From Salvator merianae (Eukaryota; Chordata; Lepidosauria; Squamata; Teiidae), in NCBI GenBank assembly GCA_003586115.2, contig QVOM02000073.1:28012006-28076005 (forward strand): DNA of 64,000 bases. The letters run 5' to 3'. The position numbers were made by a program, and so were the translations under genes. Positions 37,020-50,133 of the stretch are shown here, one piece after another; the first letter of the stretch is position 1, and the number at the start of each line of letters is the position of its first letter. Under the pieces are notes generated by a model. That model saw nothing but the letters and a program-made list of their open reading frames with translations, was not told the DNA's origin and made no database searches.

Positions 37020-38779
37020 AGCAACTACATGCAGTTCGGATAAGGTGTCTCTTACTAATAAAATTCCCTTTTCTGGCCATGCTCTTGAAAACCATGCCCA
37101 TAAACATATCTGAAAGATCACTCAACAACTGTCCTACACTTTCACAAGGAAGTTATTCTACCTCTTTTTTGCTTCCTTTTTCATGCCAAGTCCCTGACAA
37201 CACTGCTAAAAGAGAGTTGATTGGATGCCCCACCAGTTCTGATTCTCATTCTCAAATAAGTGCCCTGAATAGTTACTTCAAGCTTTTGCATGCCCCTTTT
37301 TTTACCCCAGAAACCATTCAAATAATGCCCTACAGGGAACTCAAAAATATTTCCCTCGCTCCTTTTCTCCCTCTTTCTAGTAGAGTTGCCAGACATTGTT
37401 TAGATGCAACTAGGCTTCAGTAGCAAGAAAGCAGATTTACAAGATTTTTCTTCCTTAATGTTACTCAGTTATAATCTGCAGTCCATAGTACAATCAGCTA
37501 AATTACTTATGATTAAAACAAAAACAAATAACTGGTCATTCTTCCCTGTTACCTTTCAGGTTACCTTACAGCTTTGAGAAAGCTGGCATTCCAATAGTTA
37601 ATAGGGTATTGGTGTACTTCTTTTGTTTTATGAATTCCTCTGAGTCATAAAACCTAAATCCCAAACCTCTGTTTTTAGCACAGATGCTGCTTTAAGTAGG
37701 ATAGTACTTGCCTATTCTCTGAACATCATAGCAGATGTTTTACCTCGAGGTTAATATCTGACTTGCTTTAAATTCATGTGGGAAATCTGAAAGTTCCATT
37801 TCCTATCTCAAAAATCAATGGAAACTTAATCAGAACTGCTAAAAACAGATCCCACTTCTTTTGTAACAGAGAGAGTAAACAAGGTACAAAATTAAAAGTG
37901 ACAAAATATTTTACATGAAGGATGTGAAATGCACCACCAATTCTGACAGGATGGGCCTTAAACCTTCAAAGTTTTGGATTGGCAGGGAAATCTATCCATC
38001 TGGTTGTTTTTTGCTACAATCCACAGTCTTCTTACTCTGGTGACTAAAATAAAGATCCTTGAAGGAAAATAAGATGGACTATGGTTTATTTTCTGCAATT
38101 CACTTTAAAGCCTTAAGAAAATATTCATTGAATTTTTTTAAAAAAAATCAAAAAGGGGTGTGTTTACGTTCAGAATATATGATATATAGATAAATAAAAC
38201 AAAGTTTAGAATAACTTACATAACTATATTATAAGTGTATATTAGGTTAATATAGTTCTAATTGCCATGTCTACATATCACGGTGAGTTGGCAGTATAAG
38301 CCCAGCATGCTTCTGCTCTTGTCTTTTGAACAGTTCCTAAGCAGTGCTGATACATCAGTCTCCATTGCCAACATGACTGCACACATTGGAATGGTTGTTT
38401 CTGCCCACAGAGAGACAGATCCTGGAAATGAGAAGGAAGCATTTGTGAAGCGCACTGGCACAAGATTCTGCCAGTCACAACTGTTCATAATGCTTGACAA
38501 CACCAAAATCAACCAATTGGGATAAAATGTTAAGCTGTATAGAGCACGTAGGAGAGTGGGTGCCTGAAACCAGAAACGGCCGTCAAGCCCCACTTTTCAT
38601 TTTCTGTGCTACAAACCATTGCAGTGTAGCCATGCCCTCAGTTTAACAGTACTTATTTTAAATGATGTGTATAGGATTGTGGTTTAAAAGAATATATATA
38701 TAAAAAAACAAAAACTTGTCACCTAATACAAAACTGCAGAGTGATAGATCTCCTAGTTTACTTTTTGTAACAATATATA
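37020..38779. other. AT-rich non-coding stretch
   Basis: No gene recognised. ORFs of up to 114 codons on both strands carry no domain. Confidence 0.5.
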
Positions 38780-39625
38780 TTGCAACAGGAGTTTGGCCTT
38801 CATACAAAAAAATTCAATGTGAATGCTGATAAAACAGAACTGCTCCTGGTCAGCCGGAAGTCAGATACACGAATAGGGTTTCAGACAGTGTTGGATGGGG
38901 TTACCCTCCCTCTGAGAACGCAGGTCCGTAGTTTGGGGGTACTCCTGGATTCATCTCTGAGCATGGAGGCTCAGGCTTCAGCAGTGTCCAGGAGTGCCTT
39001 TGTACAGTTGAAACTAGTGCGGCAACTGTGCCCGTTTTTGGAGAAGCCTGATTTGGCCACAGTGATTCACGCCTTGGTTACATCCCGGTTGGATTACTGT
39101 AGTGCTCTCTATGTGGGGCTACCAGTGAAAACCATCCAGAAACTCAAGCTGGTTCAAAGAACAGTGGCCAGGTTGTTAACTGATGCTAGTTATAGGGAGC
39201 GCACAACTCCCTCATTGGAAGAGCTCCACTGGCTACCAATTCCTTTCCGGGCACAATTTAAACTGGCTGTTTTGACCTATAAAGCACTAAATGGCTTAGG
39301 ACCAGGTTACCTGAAGAATCGTCTTGTCCTCTATGAGCCTGCCAGGCTGCTTAGATCAGCCTCTGAGGCCCTTCTCTCTGTACCACCTCCTTCCCAAATC
39401 CGGTTAGTAGGAACAAGAGTGAGGGCCTTTTCAGTGGCTGCCCCCAAGCTTTGGAACTCCCTCCCCATGGAGGCCAGGATGGCCCCATCTCTTCCTGCCT
39501 TCCGTAAGCAGGTAAAAACATTTTTATTCCGGAAGGCTTTTAACTCAATAGTTGATTTTAAATTGTTTTCTATCTTTTTTGTCTTTTATCTTTTTATAGT
39601 GTTTAATAACTTGTTTTATTTTTAA
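38780..39625 (+). pseudogene. LINE ORF2 C-terminal part (post-RT region)
   Basis: The 281-codon frame is open to its stop. It begins in the segment just after the catalytic YADD box (NADKTELLLV) and continues with SLGVLLDSSLSM, ITSRLDYC-like SRLDYCSALYVGLP, LEELHWLPI, AVLTYKALNGLGPGYL and FSVAAPKLWNSLP, the same order as in 1975-1226 on the other strand. The Met near 38780 is incidental, since the natural start lies far upstream in a full element. The endonuclease and catalytic RT boxes are missing, so the fragment is non-functional. The intact frame suggests a fairly recent insertion. Confidence 0.9.
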
Positions 39626-39766
39626 TATTTGATTACTGCTCTTGGATTTTATTTATCCTATTTTTACTTGTATATATGAATGGGTAGTTTTTAATTTGGT
39701 ATACTATTGTATTGTTTTAATCTTGTACACCACCTTGAGTCCCTTTTTTGGGAAAAAGGCGGGATA

Positions 39767-39801
<35 letters not shown>

Positions 39802-39803
39802 AA
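38780..39803 (+). mobile_element. CR1/L2-group LINE, 5'-truncated 3' fragment
   Basis: It holds the last third of ORF2 plus a 3' UTR ending in the conserved AAAGGCGGGATATAAA block and an (AAAT)n tail (39765-39803). Truncation at about 38790-38810 is the usual outcome of incomplete reverse transcription. It differs clearly from the LINE at 994-4340, so it is a separate family. Confidence 0.9.
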
Positions 39804-41095
39804 AGTTCTATCCTATACAGTTCCAGGACATGCACATCATAATTACAAACTTTATTTATTTATTGAAGCATTCTCCCTTCTTCTGTATAATAACTCAGTT
39901 TTGTGCTTCATAGATCTATGAATCTTGCATCTCTTTAAAACATCTCATTACTATTGGGAAATGCCACTGACTCTCCTGGAAATCCTTTTCAGCTGCATGA
40001 TGTAATTTGTGTTGTTTTCAGTTTTCAGACCCAGACCCAGCTTTATTCTGTAACTCGTATCCACAGTACAACTGGCAGCAACGCCAATTGAGATGTCTTC
40101 CTAACTATTCTTGCAGGGGGCAAAGTGGGTGGCTATTCCAGCATAGTGGGTGGACTGGAGCACTGGGCAGGCCCCAAAAGGGACTGAGAACTGCAGGATC
40201 TACAGCATGATTAAGGCACCTTTTGCACAAGAGAGGAGAAAGTGCTACAGCCATAGCACCTCCACCCTCCACTCTAAAGAACAGGGCTACTTTTGTTGTG
40301 TTAAACTTAATATGGGGTCATGCTACTTGCACACTGGCTTTGCCACACTGGGTCATTTCCTTGGTTTGAATCCTTGGAACTCTGCTGAAGAGGTCTGCAA
40401 GTTTCCTGGAGCAATGGTAGATGCCCAGTCACCACTGTGAGGCAAGCGCTAAAATAGTACTTCTGCCAGCATGGCAGAAGCAAAGGGTTGTGTGCATTTA
40501 GATGCCATGTTCTTCTTGTCCATGAAACGTGTGATCTGTAGGGGAGCATGCAAGCAAACATGGTGCCTTCCTAGTGTATTTGGTTCCATAACAGTGCATG
40601 TGGATCCTTTCTCTGAATAATCTGCTTGGCATCTTTGTTAGCAGGGAAGGTGATCTTGCTAGGAGGCTAACCCAGAGCTTAGAACAGTTCTTTTTTGGAC
40701 TACAGTTCCCATAATGGTTTTGGACTAATTCCTCCCTAGCTGCATAGTCTGAGATAATTTCTTGATCTTCTTCTGGAAATTTCAGTGTATAAGGAAGGAA
40801 ATGCAGAGGAAGGGGAATGCTGGCCATTTCATTCTATATTATGACCCAGTCACCTCCCCATCCCTGTTGAAAATATCTTCTTTAACCTATAACATGCAAT
40901 GTGGGGCTTCTGTTTGCACAAGAGATATAGAGGAGCAAGGAGAGTCAGATGTGGTTACCACTTCCCCAACTAAGAAGCCAGCAGTTGCCCGTCAATGACT
41001 TAAAGATTCAATGATCATTTTATTTTATTACAGTTACCCATTTATAGAATGGTATATCCTTAAGAAGTCAGTGGCTTAAAATACTTCATTATTTT

Positions 41096-41153
41096 ATCAT
41101 CATCATCGTCATCATCATCATCATTACAACTACTACTACTACTACTATTATTT
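41096..41153. repeat. compound (ATC)n-(ACT)n-(ATT)n microsatellite
   Basis: Trinucleotide units change from ATC to ACT and then ATT within about 58 bp. Confidence 0.85.
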
Positions 41154-42160
41154 TAATTTTGTTCAGGCATGTGCTTCAATTGCTTCACTTTTTCAAAACC
41201 TTTCCTGCTGCCCAGGTGCGGGCTGTGCTAGAAGATGGAGGGAAGGCTTAGTGTCATCTGACCTCTCATTTTTGCAAGCCAACTAACTCCACAGCCTGGA
41301 GGCTCAGGTGCGAGGCTCAACACAATTAAGATAGCTGAGATATCCTGGGAAGGTGCAAAAACACAGGCAGGAATGTGGGAAGGAACAAGCTTGGCACAGC
41401 ACAAGGATACATTGTGCACAGCCATGCCTTAGCTCCCCAGCAGAGTCCAGACTTTGGCAGCAGAACAACAAGGTGGTTTAGGGCAGTTGTCTAGGACTCA
41501 TGCCTAATTATATTTTATTTAAACACCATTTTTTATGTCCTGTCTGTTTTTTATAATTGCCTAGCTTCCATTCTGGTACTTTGAACTTTTTTCTTTTTCT
41601 TTTTTTTTTAAATCTTCCAATTCAATGTCTTTTGTTCCCATATATATTTTTCCTAGTAAAATGATTAATGATATACCTGCCTTTCATGGGCCAGTTGAAC
41701 AACCTATGCTCCCAATTTTTTCTAAGCCTATCTCTCCCAGGCTGAAGTTAAATCAAGACTACAGGCTTTTCTCCAAATGCACACTCATATTTATTTCCTC
41801 CAGCCCAGAAATAGGGTTTTAAAATGAATGCTTTTTACTGATATATAAGCTTTTAGTGGTAGCTGACACATTGCGTCAAAACTTCATTAATCAATAATCT
41901 TGTAGTTCTGTGTGTGTGTGCACCTATACACATACATGGCGATAAATCCACTGCTGTTAAAAGCCTCTTCAGATTCACTTGATCTCATTCAAAGCCATTA
42001 AACATTATGTATCTACATGACCATAAAAGCTCAAGGAAGTTTGCTTGTTACACCACTGTTTTGTCAGTTTTACACGTCTGTGAATTTTTGAAAAGCTTGG
42101 TGAAATCTCAGGGAAAGGCTTAGCAATATATTCTCCCTAAAAACAATAAATAACTTCTTG

Positions 42161-42164
<4 letters not shown>

Positions 42165-42212
<48 letters not shown>
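42165..42212. repeat. (AT)n microsatellite
   Basis: About 24 dinucleotide units, able to form a cruciform. Confidence 0.95.
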
Positions 42213-42214
<2 letters not shown>

Positions 42215-43149
42215 CTGTTAGTTGTGCCTCCTTCAGCTGTTGAAACTAGTTTCACTTTGTAACCTTTATGTGGATTTCAGAGGTATTTGTCATGAAATGT
42301 TGACAAAGTGGTTTAATGTGAGCTGAGAAGTCTGAATTTAGGAAGTGCTCAAGAAGATGAATTGTTTTTCATGGTTCACTAAAACCAGTAATTTTACTTA
42401 TACTATTTCACTTAGGAATACTGCCAGTGATGTGGACAGGTATAATTCCTACTTGGCTCATAAATAATTATTGTATAAAAGAAAGTCAAGTGTTTTGCCA
42501 AAAGTTAGACATTAATGTAGAAGGGGGTGGACGAGCCAAGAAAACAAGAATCTCCAAAAAGATGAAAGAATTGTACGGGGTGAAATTATCAATTCCATCA
42601 AATTGTCAATTTGGTGGTGCAGAAGAAAGATATTAAAAAAGTTGTATCTTTTGTTAAAGAATGTAAAGTGTATCTTCAAAAAATTTCTGTCACATTTCTT
42701 CAAATGCTATGCCATTTCCACACTTCATGATGCTATCCCGGTACTGGCCAGGCTGCCCCATACTGGGATAGGCAACCCCATATTTGAATAGGTTGGGACA
42801 AGTTGGTCCTAGCATGAAATGGCTATCTGCATCACGATGGCCTGTTCCACACCACCACTCGGGCTGGATTTGAAGCTTGTGCCAGTTTTGGAGTCAGCAC
42901 AAGTGGCCACTTAATACTCTGAGGCCCCATTTTAGCATTGTACCGTTATGCCACTGAAATGGCTTCCTCGTGGTATACCAGATCATGGAGGAGTGCCTTC
43001 CATGGAATATCTCTAGCCCTCTGCACTCCTGCTTCATCACATACAACTCTCCAATATACTAGGGTACCTTTCTTCCAAGGGTGCTTGGGAGTGAGCATGT
43101 CAACAACTCTATTCATAATTCCAAATTCTAGAGCCAGTCATGTCCACCA

Positions 43150-43800
43150 GATAAGGGCATGACAAACTGTTTTTCATGGTTTGGTTCACTCTGGTCAAAC
43201 ATATTGAATCAAACTTTGTTTCAAAACAGTTTGAAGTTCAGTCTGAATGTTCAAGGCATGTTCAACATTGTTTCAAGGAACAATGGAGAAGAGCAGGAGG
43301 GGAGCAGAGCTAAAGTTATGCAGAGTTTGACCTGGAAACCACAAAATTGACATGTGGGTCTTGGGAGCCTCCAGAAAGACCCTTGTCAAGCCTCAGGACT
43401 ATTAGGCAGAGTCTTGATTTTTTATTTTTTATTTATTTATTGAAATACCCCTTTTGTTCCTATGAAGCAGATGAGAGATTAAAAAAAAAAAAGTCCTAAA
43501 AAATTAGAACAGCCTCCAAATATTGTGTTACTTGCCAAGAGCTTTCTTGCTGCCCACCCCCCACCCCCCAGGACCCACATGCTAATTTTGGAGGATCTAG
43601 CCCAAGTTCACAACAATGACAAAGCCACCATGTGAGGTAGTCCACCAGGACCAAGAAATTTATAGTTTCAACAATTGTAATATATAAGGAATTTGTATAT
43701 GAAATGGCAAAAATAATAGAAAAAAATATAGTTTGAGCTGGAACCTACAAAATTGGTGTGTTGTTCCTGAGAGGAAATCTCATTGCTCCCTCCCCTCAGG
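43150..43800. mobile_element. hAT-like MITE remnant (TTTGGTTCA type)
   Basis: It contains CATGGTTTGGTTCACT and two segments of the form CACAAAATTGACATGTGGGT, similar to AAATTGGCATGTGGGTCC at about 63407-63424. The arrangement resembles a reptile hAT MITE family built around GGTTCAC and CATGTGGGTC blocks. The ends are not defined. Confidence 0.35.
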
Positions 43801-44230
43801 TTTTCATTCTTTTATAAGTTTCCCATTGCTGAAGTGATATTTGTTCTTTTTACTATAGGAAAATATATCTGAAAAGGAAAACCAGAGGAAAAAATAGTGT
43901 GCCTGCCCACATCTATTGCCCACACCCACACAAGCAACAAAAACTTAGAACACACACACACAAATACACTTTACATTCCCCCAGATTGCCTTGCCAAGGA
44001 ATCTACTATTTTCTTTAACTTGAGCTGAACAGGATACTGACCCAGAATGAATGTACCCCTTGTCATCATTCTGTATTTCACCATGGGGAAGGAGTGTGGA
44101 GGGCCTTGGAGCTCCTCCCTGGGTTTGGAGAGTTCATTCTCTGCCAGGTCTATCTGTGAAACAAACAGCACTTTCCCTGAATCATTTCAAGTTTCTACCT
44201 GCGTTTCTACAACTAGACCATTTATATCAA

Positions 44231-44260
44231 GCGGGGGGGCGGGGGGGCGGGGGGGCTTTT

Positions 44261-44320
<60 letters not shown>

Positions 44321-44335
44321 TTTCTTTCTTTTTCT
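44231..44335 (+). repeat. G-rich tandem followed by (TTTC)n
   Basis: Three to four units of CGGGGGGG (44231-44256) lead directly into about 18 TTTC units (44257-44335). The G runs could form a quadruplex, and the pyrimidine tract could form a triplex. Confidence 0.9.
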
Positions 44336-45932
44336 AAGCAGAACAGAATTTTATGTCTTTTTTAAAGGCACAGTCCATTTGAACTGTTATTTGGACAGAT
44401 CAACAAATGTGCCATAAGTTTGCTTCAAATGCAAACACTTTATTCAAACATTGGGATTTGCTATGAACTGAGTTCACCATGAACCAGGTTGTCACATCAT
44501 TGATCCCAGGTTCAGAAGCGTTTGGTTGCAGATGTTACTGCTAAAGAGCACAACCAGGTATTAAGTTTAGGGGTCCAGTTATCTTTTCATGTGGGTGTTA
44601 GGTGTTGGATAACATTTTTTCCCGCAGTTAAAGCTGTTTACTCAGGTTGCTTTCGACAGAGCATTACAAGAAATTGCTGTTGCAAGAAAGGTCAACATAG
44701 GCTAAGTCTACACATGCACAAATTGCCATGGGATGTGAATTGTGATCATTCTGACCAACCTCAGTGTTCCTTGCCCAGACCACAAGTTTCTGGTGAGGGG
44801 TAAGACTCCCTTTCGCCTTCATCAGCAACATCCACATCCTACTGAACACTTCTGGTTGCCATTCATGAAACTACTTATTTTAGATTTCACAGCAAACACT
44901 TTGGACAGACACCTGAGTATGCTGACAGTGTGCTTTCCCATAAAACTTGAAGTCAATCACTATTTATGACAAGTCAGTTGGGCATTAAACCAGTGTGCTG
45001 ATACAGTTATAGTCATCCTTAGCCTCATAGGACAGGGCTTACAAAAATCAAGCACATCACATACCATATTTCAGGAAAGTTACTGCCAAAACTAATAGAA
45101 AGACTTAGTGGTTAAAAATCTGAATGAAATAAATGACAGCTTCATCCATGCAGCTACCTGGGCTGCTTTTCCTGCTGACCTCTGCCTCCATTTGAACCCC
45201 AAGGGCTACCTGCCTGCAGCAAGAGGAGTCTAATGGTAAGTTGGAGTAAATTACTCCAACAGCACTCCCAGGAGGGAGAAGATGTTTCCTCTCTCCTCTG
45301 CAGATGTATAGAAAACTAAGGAACTGACCTGAGAGCTGAAAATTCTGAAAGAATTATCTGCAGTGGACAGGAAATTGCTATCTTTGGGGCATACTGTATT
45401 TGTGGTCATCAACATGGGTTCATCAGAAACCTTGCTGCTCCAACCACCTGCAACAGCATCCCAGGCTGTGCTGTGAGGACGCAAACATTTGTCCATTGTT
45501 CTCTCACTCCAGAAGTTTATCCTTTGCCTTCCACTCTAGATCTCATCCCTAATTAGGAACATGTGGATGAAGCCCATGATAGCACAGGAAAAGCATATTG
45601 CCAAAATTATAGATAACAGTGATACATTAAAAAAAAAAAAAAGAAAGAAAGAAAGCCAGAGGGAGAGACAGCTAGTATCTTGGAGAGAAGGAATCCGAGA
45701 ATGGGCTTAGGGAGGAAAATGAAATCATAGGAAAGCTAAGTGAATTATATACCTCTTTCTACACAGCAAAGCCTTTAGGATACATCTTTGAATCTGAACC
45801 ATTTTCCCACGTGAAAGTGAGATGAAAGATGGTGGTGGGACTTTAGGCAAATCAAGTGCTAACTGAAGATTGTGCTCAGACAGTATCCAGCTATGAGTTT
45901 ATAAGAAACGCAAAAAGATATGGCAGATCTCA

Positions 45933-45990
<58 letters not shown>

Positions 45991-46009
45991 AACAACAACA
46001 ACAACAACA
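45933..46009. repeat. compound (ATT)n-(AAC)n microsatellite
   Basis: About 18 ATT units pass directly into 7 AAC units. Confidence 0.95.
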
Positions 46010-46352
46010 GATTATGGTTGTATCCACATAACCAATAGTTCAGGACTCTGGTCAATGAGAGGGTGGGGCAGAGAAATGCTCCCATACCCTTTCGGCCTAT
46101 TCACTGTCTCTTAACAGCACTTCTTTACATTAAACTTCTTGCAAACATTCTGAGAGTGCATTGCTGGGGGAAGGAGCCTCTGTAGCCATTCTTGGGAAAA
46201 TTATGTTACGGGAGCTGCTTCTGTACATCTGTTAAGTGCAGTTCCCATTTATGTGCAGGATCTTCAGGACTATCAGTTTGGTTTTATTGATAATGATTTG
46301 GCATCAATCTCAAGGCAGAAGAAACAGTCAGTTGAGTTTGGTACAAAGTTTC

Positions 46353-46358
46353 TTTATT
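46353..46358 (-). terminator. possible polyadenylation signal (AATAAA)
   Basis: On the minus strand this reads TTTTTAATAAAGAAACTTTG, the style of an mRNA 3' end. The next 1.3 kb upstream of it (higher coordinates) is unique-looking AT-rich DNA that could be a 3' UTR. There is no coding exon to anchor it. Confidence 0.25.
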
Positions 46359-49300
46359 AAAAATGTAAAAGGCACACAGGAAATAACATTATTACAATGT
46401 AAGAACAAAATAACCAAGTGGAAATAATAACTCTCAAAATAACAATAAAATATTTTCAGGTTGAGACAAATTAGTAAAGCACTGAGCGGCAACTAAGCTT
46501 GCAACTATTAGTGAAGAGTGAGAGATTATCTCCAAAATATGTATGCAAGAAATAAAGTATGTGATCCTCCCTATCTCACCCACAAAAAATACAGAATAAG
46601 ATCTACTAGCTGAAAAGGAATGAGAAACAAAGGGCATTTTAAGGCTACCTTTAATTTTTGGTTTCACAGTTGCGTTGAATCTTCTGAAAACTGAATACAA
46701 GTACTGTCTAAAGTTCCATTCACTTCAGAATATTTATTTACTTAAAAACTAAGTTTACACAGAGTTGATCTTTGTATTTACAACACCAAGCCAAGACTTT
46801 TGTTTTCATTTTCATATCACTAATTTTAATACAAACCGTGTAGAATTATTTTTTAAAGTTTACATTCATGGTGCAATGGTTCACACGTGACATGACCATG
46901 AAGAGGATTGGTTTATGTTCCAATCCTAAACAAGCAGCAGTAACAGAAATTCTAATGTCAAACTCATTCATTTCATTTAAGTCTAACATCACACAAAAAC
47001 ATAAAAAAAAATTATGGCTTGTAATACATTAGTAGTACTATCAAGGAAACAAAGGCAAGATCTGCACATGAGAAGCACTAAGTGAAGTGCTCCTCTTCCT
47101 AGTTTTTTTTTCCAATATTGGTTGAGACTGATGTAAACTGTAGTCCAACATGTCATCAAGGTCACTCTTCTTCCATCCTTAGGTTAAATGATGCTTTTAT
47201 CACAGAACTATAGTTCAGCAATTAAGTTGTACAATTTCTATACAATTGAAAATAAATTCTGGCAAAACTGTGAAGTATCCTTTCTGTAAAAAGAAAGATA
47301 TTCAGTGATGAGTTTTTGGTTTTCTTTGGTCTCACATTTTCTCTTGCCACTTGCTGACTGAGTTGGTGGTTGCTACAGTCTACTGAGCTTTGGAACAGAT
47401 CTTCTTACTTTTACTCCTTGTCTGCATTAAATTAGAAGTAAAGTAATTTCTCCTAATTCAAGACACTGATGGGATTTTTTTATATAGCTGTTGGTGCACC
47501 AAGCGTCATGAACTGCCTAATAAGACCAAGAGCCTGGAAATATTTCGAGTAAGAGCTAAGCCCTCATTTAGTTTGTTGTATGAAGCTCATAACTGATATC
47601 AGTACTATGTAAAAATCATGTGCCTAAGCAGATTATGGACTTAAGCAATAAGCAAGGAAATGTAAAACTGGAAAAATCTGTTATTTAGCATAGAAGCTAC
47701 ACTAATGTCATTTACGAGGAGACATTTGAGCATTGTTACCTAAGATCCCAATTACATGAAGGATCGCCAACCTTGGTATAGCTTGTTTAAGCCCTAATAG
47801 CACACCAAAAGAGGAATGTCTTTCACTGAATGGTATAAGGTCTTGACTTTGCATAGTAAGGAGATTATAGGAATGCCTGAAGGACAATTCTGGGTAGAAA
47901 ACCAAATGCCCCTATGCAAATTAAAGTTGCAAGAAATCCTTTTCATCATATTATTAATTGTATAATTAATGCATCCTGTGTACTGATAAGAATAATGCCA
48001 TGTAATTAATTTTTTAAGAATTAAAACCTCATCTTTATCAAGCACTGTGGTCCACTTTCATGTTTATAGCTGTGAATATAAATCCGCTTATCTAATTATG
48101 ACATGACTGGTTTCAGTGTTCCAAAGAAGTGATTCTATTTTTAATTATTTTATTTTATTTTATTAATGATAAGATTCTCAATTTTAAAAATTGACAAAGA
48201 CCAAGGAACTTTAGGTTTAAAAATCTTTTAAAAGCTTATCAGTAAAATTTGTCTGCTGGTTTGGATAAGGTGTAGTATTCATTTGTTTTCTGTGTCTGTT
48301 TTGTCTTCGATGATTACCCATTCTGTTTACAAAAAGTCTCAATTAGCATTTGAATAGTAACTCAGAGAGCAGACAAGTTGAGAATTCTTATAGAACTAAT
48401 TTGGCAGGCCTCCTTCTTCCCTCTCTTCACAATCTCTTTCTTTGCCTCTAATCAGGCGCCAGTTATTAAAGCTAGAATAAAAGAACTGATTTTCCATTAC
48501 ATTGATGCATGCTGAACAGAGTCTCGCTTTGCCTTTATTTTAGCTATGCTAATTGGACTCAAAGGAAATATTTATTTTATAATAGCAGCTGAAGAATTCA
48601 TTAAATTACAGCAAGTGAAGAAGAAATATGAAACCACCAATAGAACTGGGCACTCCTTAAAAAAGGGCAGAACTTCATATTTGCTTACTAATAACAACAT
48701 GATTATTTTATCTTAGACCTAGTGGCTTCAGATCCAGGGAAACTGACAGCATAGTAAGGCAAACAACAGATCTTCCTTCTCTAGTGCTGGAGGAAAATAA
48801 GAGGCTGTAGTTGATTCTAAAGGAATATTATAGAGGATAAAGTAATTCCATTTCAGTATAATGGATACAACAATGGTATTTTTCTCTGAGTGTGATTTAT
48901 ACTGTGTGTTTTGGAGTACACCTTTTAACATTGATATTGGATAACTGATGCATTTAGCAAATAGCGTCTGAAATCTTCTGCATATGCAGGATGCAGACTG
49001 AAACAGACCAAAGAGATTTCACTTTAAAGTGGAGATGTTGGAAATGATTTGGGGGCATTTAGAAAAGGTTCATGAGCTTAAAATTAGTTGTTTAGTTCAA
49101 ATGAAGAACTTCTTTGTTCTGTTTGATTTCACACTATTTTTTCAAACAGACAGTGTATCAAACCTTCACTGCTCTATGCAAACAGCACTCAAATAGCATG
49201 CAAAGAAATTGGCTCAAATTGTTTGATTTTGAACTATTAAATAGACAGTGTGTTTGTTTCGAACTCAGATCATTCTGTCCGATGCAAATAGCTTCCTATT

Positions 49301-49451
49301 AAAACATTTTTGACCCATATATATAGTGTCTTTGGAAATTAACAGAGCTCTTTTGTGGCTGACAAATCTAGCCTGAAATCAAAGCAAATGATTTTCCAGT
49401 ACTTTGAGAAAGTGGTTCTAAAATGATACATCCCTATTTTTCTATTCTGCC

Positions 49452-49475
49452 TTGTTGTTGTTGTTGTTGTTGTTA
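49452..49475. repeat. (TTG)n microsatellite
   Basis: About 8 units are read directly. Confidence 0.9.
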
Positions 49476-50042
49476 TTCCTGTGAGGTATTTGGTAGAAAA
49501 TGCAGGATATTTAAATCCTTCTTCCTCTGTCACCTATCTGCACACCAAGTTCTCAAACTGCTCTTCTGAAATGTGGGCAAAATGTCACTAGGATTTAGAA
49601 CAGGGCTGGGCCACTCCTGCTACCTCAACCTGATTGAACAATGATGGTAGAAAGGGACCAGCCTGAGCTGGAAGGGAAACCACTTTAAATCACTGAAAAA
49701 CTCCTAGGTGCAGTGTTCAAGTGGACATTTCACATCCAGACCTCATCTGGCACAGTCCCGGGGGGCAATGCAGATGTTGTTTCACTGTTCACTCAGAAAA
49801 TTGGGGATGCACCGATCATGTTCTGCATCACATTAGTATTTATTTAGTTGCAGTTTCACTACCAGGGTGAATAATATGGATGGAAATAGCTGGATGTGCA
49901 GACTTGCATCATGAGACTGTGTAACCAGTTCCTCAAAACTCTAAATGCTGGGATAGCTATTTGTAACTCTGTTGTTGGATTTTAATTTTTCTCTTTAATT
50001 TTCTGGAGGTTCAAGTGTGCTAGTCTGCTATTGTAGAACCAA

Positions 50043-50133
50043 TTCATGGAAATTAGTGTTCTTTGTTCATGAAAATTAGTGCTCTTTGTTCATGAAAATT
50101 AGTGCTCTAGTTCATGAAGATTAGTGTTCTTTG
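50043..50133 (+). repeat. 23-bp minisatellite, four copies
   Basis: Units at 50043-50065, 50066-50088, 50089-50110 (one base short) and 50111-50133 follow the form TTCATGAAAATTAGTGCTCT plus TTG, with 1-3 differences between units. Confidence 0.9.

Larger units (their letters stand above)
39804..43149. other. non-coding stretch with microsatellites
   Basis: No gene recognised. It contains an ATC/ACT tract (41096-41153) and an (AT)n array (42165-42212). Confidence 0.5.
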
